64,000 nucleotides of DNA, taken from contig NC_064752.1 in assembly GCF_011397635.1 (NCBI RefSeq), forward strand, positions 403,501 to 467,500, given 5' to 3'. The notes under the pieces were generated by a model. It had not been told where the DNA came from, ran no database searches, and saw only the letters and a program-made list of their open reading frames with translations. Shown in pieces: positions 48,401-58,449 of this stretch. Positions within the stretch are counted from its first letter, which is position 1; each line of letters starts with the position of its first letter. Both the position numbers and the translations under genes were made by a program. This stretch comes from Epinephelus fuscoguttatus. Taxonomy: Eukaryota > Chordata > Actinopteri > Perciformes > Serranidae.

Positions 48401-48654
48401 AAACTGTAAAGGCACACTATTTACAGACACAGCAACATCCAGTGGATTTCTTTAGCATGACACAGCTAACCAGAGTGGTGGAGATAGCTCCATCAGGTTA
48501 GCTTCAACACATTGTTCATTGAGATACAGTGACTCAAAATGTGCTAAACCAAACGGTTGAGAATGCTAAAGGGTTAACCAAAGTTAAAACAGATCTTTAT
48601 ACATATCTTTTTTTTTTATTGAAGCATTGCAGGTTAGTATAAATGTAAGTAGTA

Positions 48655-49030
48655 TATATGTGGAGCCCCTGAAGCCAAACTGCTATTTAAAATAGTTTGG
48701 ATGTAAGGTCCAATAGTCTCATAGATATCTTTAAAAAAGTGAGAGGGAACAACATCTGTGGGACAAGTAGAAGGTTTCAAATGACCAATTACATCATTTA
48801 ACTGTGAAAGAGACACAGGCTCAAAGTCCTTAAAAACAGCAGAGCAAGTGACAGCAGTGGAGGGGTCATAAGAAGGAGGTGAAATGTGTGATCTAATGGC
48901 CACAATCTTGTCAATAAAAAAAGTGAAGAAAGTTTTCACAGATTTCTGGGGACACATCAAGGCAAGCAGAAGGAGGGGTGTTGAGAATATTATTAATGGT
49001 GTCAAACAGAACACGAGGTTTGTGGCAGCT
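48655..49030 (-). mobile_element. L2-like LINE linker fragment, minus strand
   Basis: The minus frame has FFTFFIDKIVAIRSHISPP, FEPVSLSQLNDVIGHLKPST, then DVVPSHFFKDIYETIGPYIQ. This is the segment between endonuclease and reverse transcriptase in fish L2-type LINEs; the near-complete copy at 60290-60600 shows the same order. Both ends are missing. Confidence 0.8.
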
Positions 49031-49344
49031 ATTAGAGAAAATGTTCAGTTCAAAACCTGAAGGAAAAGCACTTATACCACACTGGGAAAATACTCCAGCA
49101 TGACAACTTGTGATTTCTTCACAAAGACAACTTCTGGTGATGTCACTTTAATTAATGTCAAGTTGTCATAATCAAGACAGCCCAAACAATGTCAACTTGT
49201 CATTACAAAAACCCAATGACACTTAATGACAGCAGTCATAAACGTTTATGACATGTACATAATAATAAGATAAAATCAGACACCTTCAAGTAAAGTGTTA
49301 GCGTTAAAGCTTACAAGTATCTTACACAACATCCTGATAGCAGC
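49031..49344. repeat. Palindrome-rich interspersed repeat between the duplication units
   Basis: GACAACTTGTGATTTC, GTCAAGTTGTCATAATCAAG, GTCAACTTGTCATTAC and CATAAACGTTTATGACATG recur within about 200 bases in both orientations. A known fish repeat of unknown class has this TTGTCAT spacing. It lies exactly at the join between the two units. Confidence 0.5.
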
Positions 49345-50944
49345 CATCAGTGTGTGCCGCTGCAGCTGTGATGAAGGTGAGGTTTTACTCAGCCATCCCA
49401 TAATGTCAGTCTGCATGAAGCAGCAGCCAACACTATGAGAGGAACTTCATTAGTCACTTAAAGTTACGCATGATGATGTTTCACAAGACTAAACTGAATT
49501 TAATCCTGGTTTTCTTTTGAGAATATTCGTGCTGAATATCAGCTGTTAGCAGTTTAGTTAGAACAGTGATGTTATCTGCCTTCACAGTCCCAAATATCTG
49601 TAAACTCCAGTGATGTGTGTCTCCAGAGAAATAGAGTCTGTTTCCTAATGCAGTCTTATTCATAGAAAAAAGACCTGAAATGATTTAAGATGAATCACAC
49701 AGAAGAAACAACTCAGGTTTTTAACCCTTCATGCAACATATTACATGTCTCCACTGTTCATCTGTATGATCAGTGTGATGCAAACTGGATACATAAATCA
49801 CTGATGTGTGACTTGCCTCTGAAATGATTTACTTTATTTAAATGGAGGAAAACATTTAACAGTTAAACAGTGTTGTGTGTTCAAAGTGTCATCTACAGAA
49901 ACAGGTGTTGCAGGTGGCGTCTGTCTGAGAAACTGACCACAAGCTGAACAAACAGTCACACCACAAATCATAATGTCAGCATGTTTTATTCAGTAGAATA
50001 GTAACATTTAAACAGATAAACAGAACTGACAGAAATCACATAAAGGCAGGATACAAGTGTATGACAACATTTACACCATAAACAGTTTGAAAGTTTTCTC
50101 TACACACTCTGGCTTGTTGTACGTAAGGAAAAGTTCAACAGTCACACCACAAATCATAATGTCAGCATGTTTTATTCAACAGTATAGTAACATTTAAACA
50201 CTGGTTGCAATTGAATTAAAGAAAATGTCAACATTCTCTAAAGTACACATTCACATTCTTGCTGAGAGAACACTGATACCTGACACATGAACACAACAAA
50301 TGTATCTCTCATGAGCAAACATTTGTAAAGGCACAAAATATAAAAATAGGTACAATATATGAATAAACTGACAAATGTTTTACACTTTATTTAACACTTT
50401 CACAGCATTGTGGCAAACTCTGGTTCAAGTCTTGTAATTTGGTCTGAATATAAAAATATGATACAGCATCATTTTGCCTCCTGCAGAAGTCTCACAACCA
50501 AATCTCAAAGACACTTTTAATTGTGATAATGACACGAACATGAATGAACTAAACACAAGATGTATGTTTTAGCATCTCAGTCATTATCAAAGGGTTGAAT
50601 GTTACAGTCTGATACACAGCACAGTGAAGGCCTAAAACATATCTGCCACTTCAGTCTCACACTTGTGTTAAACCCCACTCAATACTTGAATCTTAAAGCT
50701 TTTCTTTCAACACAAAAACATTGTTTAATACTAATATAATACTGAGACAAACGTTAAAACTTAGAAAAGTGCAAATGAAGTAGCCCATAGCAATAAGCTG
50801 GAATTATGGCCTTTTGGTTAAGAGGCCTTCTTGATTTCAACAGGTGTAAGAAACTGTTTTGTTTTTGTTTTTTTTTTAATTTACAGCAGGCCTGTATCTC
50901 AGCATTTCAGTCATTTCTGTGAAAATTAAATTGTTTTCAAAGTT

Positions 50945-51416
50945 TAAATTATTATTCTCCAACTCAATGAGTATGGACTCGTTCAAAACTCTACATAACT
51001 CCCCTCCTTGCAACCTCCTTTTGAACTCTTACTAATTCCCTTTAAAGCCCTACATGGCCTCGCTCCAACATACAGTATAGATTTACTTACGCCCTATGAG
51101 CCTAGCCACTGCCTGCGCTCCTCAGGTAGGACCTTCCTAACTGTTCCCACAGCTCGTGTTGTTCCAAAAGGAAACGGGGCATTTTCTGTTAAAGCCCCAC
51201 AGCTGGGGAGCTCCTAACCTGAGGAACTTAGGTTAGCAAACTCAGTGTCTTCGTTCAAAACACTCCTCAAAACACACTTTACTAGAAGGCTTTTTACACT
51301 AAATCTGTTGTTTGTCTAGTTTCTATCCTTCTTTCATCTGTTTCATTATTTATTCATTCATACACACTCTGATGTATCTGGTCTGAGGTTTTGTTCAACC
51401 TTTTTTATCTTGATAG
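50945..51416 (+). mobile_element. LINE RT tail, unit 2 copy, proximal part
   Basis: The same L2/CR1-type tail as at 40625-41375 but with the upstream part shortened by internal deletion. It keeps FKALHGLAPTYSIDLLTPYE and FSVKAPQLGSS. The hAT element at 51417 splits it; its end resumes at 52442-52505. Confidence 0.78.
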
Positions 51417-52433
51417 TAGGGATGCACCGAAATGAAAATTTGTGGCCGAAGCCGAATAAAATTAAACACTTGACCGAATACCGAGTACCAAATGCTGAAT
51501 ACTGAATACCGAATACCGTTGTTTAGTTTTTCATCAGTTTTTGCAGATGAACCGCCTCCAGATTAGTGTTGTCACGGTACCAAAATTGGGACCCACGGTA
51601 CGATACCAATGAAAATATCATGGTTCTGAGTAGTATCAGGATACCACAGCTAAAATGAGGCAGATGTGCCTTTTGTCATTTATAAAAAGATAAATCACTT
51701 TTCTATAATACATCAATGATATTTCAATGGAATAAATTACTTACTGACTTATTCATACTTCAAAAACAGCATCAGTAAGTGATTAACATAGGGGGGATCA
51801 AAATAAAATAAATAACTAAAATAAGAATCAACCAGCCACCCTCCTCCCTTGACAAGTAAAGAACAGTCCCTTCAGTGCGGCGAGGTTTGTGGGCCGTTGC
51901 TGCCAGAAAGAGAGAAATGTGAACGGCTCGTTTCTCCTCTGACACATCACATACCTGTGTGCTGTCACGGCTCGGCTGTCCAGGTACTTTTGGGCAGTCA
52001 TGACAGCAAGAAGAGGATATTATTGGAGCTGGACTTCTCCGTCGCCGGTAAGCCTATGGCCGCCATATTTGACAGGAATACATTAACGTTACCGTCTGTG
52101 TCTGTGACCCCCGTTCAACCCACAACTGGCGGGATTTGCCTTTTGTTTCTGCTGCTGGTTGAAATCTGTACTCACACAGCGTGCTGAATGATTTATTTTG
52201 CTCGCACAAAACTATTTTTAGTCGCAAATGCAAGTGCAGTGACGAATGGAGTAAAATATCGCCACTGCCGACATTTTACTCCGTCCATCACCGCACGCTG
52301 TTTGACTGCGTTATCAAAACACGCCGCTATTATTCGGCCTTGCTTTTCACTTATTCCACCGAATACCAAATGTGTGTTTTTGTGCAATATTCAGCCGAAT
52401 ATATTCGGTTACCGAATGTTCGGTGCATCCCTA
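51417..52433. mobile_element. hAT-like element with 8-bp target duplication
   Basis: Ends are TAGGGATGCACCGAA and its exact complement TTCGGTGCATCCCTA. The element is flanked by CTTGATAG at 51409-51416 and 52434-52441. Unit 1 has a single CTTGATAG (41297-41304) at the same point, an empty site. An 8-bp duplication and A/GGGATGCACCGA-type ends fit the hAT superfamily. Inside, 51560-51610 looks like the end of another element (GTTGTCACGGTACC). The frames are short and no transposase or BED finger is visible. Confidence 0.92.
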
Positions 52434-52762
52434 CTTGATAGTGTATACTATCTTATTTGTCTCATAGAGCCCTTTGTACCTGTGTTTTGTAAAGTGCTAT
52501 ACAAATTAAGCTCATCATTATATTATAATTAAACATAATAGACACATAGAATCGTATATCAGTTGTTCTGTACTGTTATTGTTATGCATTGAATATAATA
52601 CAAAATAAAATAGATCGCTTCCTCAGCGGTCTTCAGTTTACTCAATAACAGAAAAGAGGTCCCTTCAGGAAGAAGGTTGACAAACACTGATTTATACCAT
52701 CAACACAGTTTAAAGGTGGACACCCAAAATTAGTGTCACAAATTCCCCCTCCCCACACTCCT
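52434..52762. other. LINE tail end and 3' flank of Ig copy 2
   Basis: 52442-52505 is the end of the split LINE tail (GTAAAGTGCTATACAAATTA). The rest up to the stop codon of Ig copy 2 has no recognised feature. Confidence 0.5.
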
Positions 52763-55700
52763 CTACGACGTCGAATCGGGGGGTGCTGCTGCCTGTGAGT
52801 CATGTGCACCCGTATTCAGTGGCTGCTGCTCCTCCTCTCTCTCTGCAGTCTCTGAACCCTCTGACCCTGCAGAAACATAAAACAAAAATGTATTAAAGAT
52901 ATTTTGAACTTTCTTGATCCGACTCAGGCAGTCACCCCTCAGACATATATTTTCAAACGTATTATTCATCAGTGTCTGTTTGGAAATATAGTTAATGTGC
53001 AGATTGATTCTCTTGAAAGGTGCAGTGATGTGTATTTGTTAGTTAGCTCATAAGTTCAGGGCAGTTTTGTGGTCGACTATAAATGCTCAGTATTAGTAGT
53101 AGAACTGATTTTAAAGTTTCATTGACCACTTTTAGGACACTTCATGTGTCAGCCTGGTTGCACTGCAGGTCCTGACCCCATACTGTGTATACTGTACCAG
53201 AACATGATTGAAGATCCTCAGGTTCAGTCTGAGTCCTCGTACCACAGCCAGCAATGTGCTGAACATTATTGTTCATCAGATGTTCAACTTTCTGTTGCTG
53301 TCTCACTAAGGAGTTAATAGGAAATGTCATTTGCATCTGAAATGATAATAAATCATAGTTTTTAAAATGTAATATAAAATGATTCATTTATATTTGATGT
53401 AGGACCCTAATTGGATCTCGTAACTTTAACGATAAACTGTCTGAAAACAGAAACGAGGCCCTCTGCTGTAACGTGCGCACTGATTCGGAAAAACAGACTC
53501 TTGTATTATATTCACAACTTTGTTGTATTTATTTTTATTTATTCATTATTAGAACCAGAGGACTCATATATTAATGTAGTCTCAGTGAGTTTTGTATAAA
53601 ACAGACTGGTTCATATCTGAAGAGACAAACACAACTGTAAAGACTCTGGACAGATATGTTGATAGGATATATTATTAAAACTTACCTCTATCAATCCTTT
53701 TGTTGGGCCTGTGATACCACCTAAACAACCAAACTACAACAAGCCCAAAAAAGGCTAAAGTTGCAGCAACAACAAGACATGTAACAATATTCCTCCAGCT
53801 GTTGCCTGAAACACATGACAAAGAGCTGATGTAACACTCAAAATGTAACTGTGTATCATGTACAGCAGATTGATCATTGACTAAACGTAGAGAACAGTTC
53901 AATGTGCTGCTAAAATCTATCAAAACTAAAAGTACAACACATGAGCACCTCAAGGAGGAATCTTACCAATGATATACACAGGTATCTCTGTATGAATCTG
54001 ATGGTTGATTTCCTCCTGTGTGACCACACAGTGATAGCAGTCCGTCTTGGTCACAGTAGTTTGGAGGATGATGTCATAGCTGCCTCCTCTGTCTGTGACC
54101 TGTGTCTCCTCAGCAGGAAGGATGTTTCCATCACTGTCCTTCCACTCTACTTCAGGTTTTGGAGAAGCACCATGAACCTCACACTGCAGCTGCACTCCAT
54201 CATCTGTGGCATCAAGGACTGTGACAGATGGCTTTGGAGATGAAACTGTCAACACATTATAAAGAATAAGTTAGAAAGAACAATTACATGATCAGAAATG
54301 TAATAATGTGCTTTTTGTGTTCACTCCCTCTCTGCTCGTATTTAGAAACACTCACCAACGACAAGCATTACATGGGATTTTTCTCTTCTCTGCACAAATG
54401 GAAAAACACAGGTGTAGTCTCCACTGTCAGCCATCTTTGTATTTCTGATGATGATGGAGGCGTTGCCGTGTTTCAGCTCATCTTGGAAATGAAAGACTCG
54501 ACCTTTGAACTGCTCATCTTGACCTGAACCACCGTTGTTGTGATGGAGGCCTTTATCATACATGAACACCCCCATCATACCATCATGTTTCCTCCAGACA
54601 AAGAGTTTCTGCTCGATGTTCTCCTTGGTGCTGAGGGAACAGGGTAATGTGACATCACTCCCTTCTGACACCAACACTTTGATGGCCGCTGGTCCTGGAA
54701 CATAAAAACATCATATGTTTGCAACATGTGTCACCAGAATTATTTTCTTGACCTGAGAGGTTTTTGAGAGGTTACTGTGGCGCCCTCTGTTGTCCTAAAA
54801 CTAACATTTCTTTTCATCAGGGGTTCAAGCCCGAAGGGCTGAAATGTTGTTGTTGTTGTTTTTGTTGTTGTTGTTGATGAAATGATACATCGTAGAGAGA
54901 CAAAATTTTCACCAAAGATTGGAAACTGTGTGCAAATGGTACTCAAGAAATATAAGTCCAATCGGCCAGATGTGGGCGCTATAACTAAGGTCGAAGAACT
55001 TTCGTTTTGTCACACTGACTTGAAGTTCGACACACATGTTCAACTGAATGTGCTCTACAAAAGTCCTCAGAACCATTAAGGTCTGCCTGACTAGACTGTC
55101 TGCCATATTGAATTTTTTGAAAAACACATTTTTGCCATGTCCTCCTCAGGCATAGGTCCGATTTCTACTAGATTTTCTGTGCATCATGACTGGATGAAGT
55201 TTATCAAAAAATATCAACAGCTTTTTGATATGTCATTGGGTTTTGATGATATTGACCAGTGAACTTTAAAGGGGGCGTGGCTCAGCACATTAATGGATTT
55301 ACTCCTTAACCGTTGAGCCAATCATCACAAAACTTGTAGGACATGTCCAAATATTTACCTGAGTCATACCCTGAAAGTTTTATTCAAATCGACCACTAGG
55401 GGGCTCTACACATGCAAAAAGAAAAAAAAATCTCATAATCAGCTACAGAGATTTGTATGACATTGTGCTTGCATCATCAACAGTCATGTCTCAGTCAATA
55501 CACAAAATTTGGAAATTATCGCTTAAAGGGGGCGTGGCTTATTACATTGTCTAAATTTCCACACATTTCACAGTCCATACTTCAAAAAATCATAATAGAT
55601 CACCAGTGTGTCTGACAGAGCTGAATTTTTTTTCAGCACATCCACTGAATTGTGACAAAACTTCGTCATGCCGCAACCTGTCGTCAATTCAGAAGTCTGT

Positions 55701-58378
55701 CACTCTATATTTTTAAAAATATGTAAAATTTATTAACATCTATATCTCTAAAAGTCTTCATCTAAATGCAACCATCGTTGCCACAAACATTCTGTGGATA
55801 CTAGATGTCACATGTTTCAAATGGTGTTCAGATCGGTTTAACAGTTAGCTCACAGTGATATTTATTATCTTGTTGTACTTTGTACTGTGTGCACAACATT
55901 TTCTGTTTCATCTCATTTTTAACCAAATGTCACCAAAATATTTGACAATATTCCTGAAATCAGCAGAATGATGCGAGATTTTTTTCAGAATTATATCACC
56001 AACACTTAAACTGTGATATCTCATTGCTTTTTGAAGATATTGACCAATTAACTTTTAAGAGCGTGTGGCTCAGCAAATGACTCCACAACGTTTGGGCCAA
56101 TCACCACAAACCTTGAAAGCAATATCTTCAGAGGTACCAGGAACATATCCTGAAAGTTTCCTTTAAGTTGACCACTAGGGGGCACCTCAGATACAAAAAA
56201 TGAGCATGCAATAACACAAATCAGATTATAAATCAGAAATATACGGTGGCCGACAGGGATAAACGCGATGCAAATAGAGAAACGCACTACAAATAGACAA
56301 ACGCACTACATATAAGAAAACAAATGCAAAGGAAAATGCTGCAAATAGAGAAACATGCTGCATATACTGAAACACGCTGCATATAAGAAAACCAATTCTA
56401 AAAGAAAACGCTGCATATACACTCACAACGGAGGTGCTCCAGGCCTGTAGGGGCAGTGTTCAGCTTCCACCCGAGAGACAGACGAGTGAGCGAGAAGAAG
56501 AAGAAAGTTATGTTTGGAGGAAAGTTGGAGCCGGGACAGGCAACACAGAAAGGTACGTATTCTTTTTTATTTCTCTTTCTTTCTTGTTTTTCACATGTGG
56601 CCCTCATCTTTTACTGTATAATGAGAGTGAAGCTGATTTACATAGCTGACGTAAGCGTGCTAGAGACTTTCTACACGAGTAGTGTGTCCGTAGTAGCAAA
56701 GTTAGCTAATGTTACTGTAACCAACATTACTTTCCGGGACACCCCAGGTTTCGGTTCGGAGGCTTACTTTTCTGAACATTTTTTAATGTATAATACAGAG
56801 GTCAAGATTATATTGTAGACTTATTCATAATAGACTTTTAACAGCTCATATCATAAATAATTTGATATTAGATTTTGGGATATAAAATTAAATATTATCT
56901 ATTAGTGCTTAGAGCTGAACAGCTGTGAAACAATCATGAAATAATGTTTTATGTGATTTGCCTGCTGTCAATCAGCACTGAGCGCCGCCTCTTCCCATTC
57001 AGTCTGTACGCTATTTTTCTTTGCATTTGTTTTCTTATATGTAGTGCGTTTCTCTATTTGCATCGCATTTATCCCTGTCGGCCACCGTAGAAATATATCT
57101 TGTCTAATCATTACAAAACATGCAGGATGTGCTAAATAATAATTATGAGCCATATGTTAAATTTGTTTTTAATCGGTCTACAGGGGGCGCCACCTGTTCC
57201 ACACAGCCCAGGTGATCTTACACCTGACCAAGTTTGGGATTGCAATCAACTGGAGAAGAGCAGCCTCCTACTACACCATGATGTCATGCCGCGACAGGGC
57301 GTTCATTGATCAGGCTCCACCCACTGTACCCAAAGAGTCCAGGGGTGAGATAGAACAAAGGTTACAATAGTATAACCCTAGCTCTATTGGCACAGATGAA
57401 ACCCTCTGCATAGGGGCCCTGACACTGCTTTGTGGCTCGCTGAAGAGGGTGTAGGATGTCACACATAGGAATCTGTCTCCTTATGTACTGAGGGGTCCGC
57501 AAATGTTCAGATAGGCAGGTCTGGATTGGCTGGTTACATTCATACCTTTCTCAGTGGGCAAATGCGGAAATGTGGACAAACAATATCACTCTGGACATAG
57601 GATCACAACATGGAAACAGCTGATCCTTACAACTCAATCTGGGCGAAAATGAGTGTGTAAATTAATTTTTTGGGATGGTGGGCATATTGGTAATATGCAA
57701 ATTAGAGGACAGAAATAAAATATAATATGATTTAGCAATAAATACTGAATCTGCATGTTCTAATGTGTTTCTAATGCTTAAACATATGTAACACCAAGTT
57801 TGTTAAAAACAACAACACTTATTTTAATTTGCCACCATCTTGGGAATATGCAAATTAGGGGTCCAGATGCATCCAATCATTAAATTAGCACTCCTATGTG
57901 TTTCTCATGGGCAGAAAACATCAGATAAACACCAACTTTGCATTTGTGGCTCATCTAGTTCAAATGTTAGAGCTGAAATGGTTACAGTCGGCAGCCATAC
58001 TGGATTTTGCCACAGTCATCAGAATGCTAATGCTAATGTGACTGTAATGCGATGTTCAATTTCCAGATTCCTTTTAAATACATTAATTTAAATATGTAGG
58101 CCTCCTGAATGTGGTGCTTTTAACACAAAATGAACGACTGTCTTGAGTTTGTGAGCTATGCTACTCTACACACTGCTCTGAACACTCTTCAGTTTCTTTA
58201 GGCCACAGAGCCAACAAACTAACCAAGGCCTACATGAAGTGCTGAGCCCGACTTCCTGTCAAACAAACTTGTGCCTTCATAAACTACAAAGTTAATGGTT
58301 CTTACCTTTTTCATCACAAAGAGTTTTTCCAGTGAAACACAGCAGGCAAAAACACAGCAGGTCCAGCTGAAGCTTCAT
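52763..58378 (-). CDS. Butyrophilin/B7-like Ig membrane protein, copy 2
   Basis: Five coding exons: 58306-58378, 54356-54694, 53967-54245, 53686-53805, 52763-52866. Junctions are GT-AG in phase 1 and the total is 915 nt (304 residues). Layout and cysteines match copy 1. The signal exon is identical. The V-set exon differs most near its end: the strand after the second cysteine reads FPFVQRREKSHVML where copy 1 has FPLLQTPQIFHIDL. The transmembrane exon is five residues longer, with a clear helix around CLVVAATLAFFGLVVVWLF followed by a basic RWYHRPNKR stop-transfer. The tail ends PPDSTS. It is intact and probably functional. Exact orthology in the butyrophilin/B7 group is not clear. Confidence 0.87.
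54830..56242. repeat. Interspersed repeat array with GGCGTGGCT blocks
   Basis: GGCGTGGCTCAGCACATT, GCCATATTGAATTTTTTGAA and CGACCACTAGGGGGC recur at about 55080, 55270, 55390, 55530, 56060 and 56170. These are diverged copies of one fish repeat, also seen at 43740-43900 and 62860-63540. They fill intron 1 of Ig copy 2. Confidence 0.6.
56243..57088. mobile_element. Inverted-repeat DNA element with 8-bp target duplication
   Basis: Left end ACGGTGGCCGACAGGGATAA is the complement of the right end. AGAAATAT flanks both sides (56235-56242 and 57089-57096), an 8-bp target duplication of hAT type. Inner arms carry GAGAAACGCACTAC repeats that continue the inverted match to about 56320 and 57020. The centre (56440-56560) is GC-richer, with an AGAAGAAGAAGAAAG stretch, an ATG and a donor-like AAAGGTACGTA, as in a first exon. 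Confidence 0.85.
57097..57570. other. Intronic repeat DNA in Ig copy 2
   Basis: It includes another CAGGGGGCGCC block and a stretch without recognised features up to the point where similarity with unit 1 resumes (57572, matching 45423). Confidence 0.5.
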
Positions 58379-58449
58379 GACTGTCTATCTGATCTTTGGA
58401 TTCATTGTTGCTGCAGACGGGTGTCTTCTTATCGACACAACACCATAGA

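Larger units (their letters stand above)
39457..48655. repeat. Segmental duplication unit 1
   Basis: Sequence from about 39457 matches unit 2 from about 49345, starting at CATCAGTGTGTGCCGCTGCA in both. The match continues through the Ig gene to about 46302, then in patches to about 48655. Introns and flanks are nearly identical outside insertions. Unit 1 lacks both hAT-like elements and the near-complete LINE of unit 2, and has an L1 fragment that unit 2 lacks. Confidence 0.85.

Noticed and set aside
51849-52187. 112-residue plus frame inside the hAT-like element as a transposase
   Set aside because: It has no BED finger, no hAT C-terminal dimerisation motif and no DDE residues that I can place.
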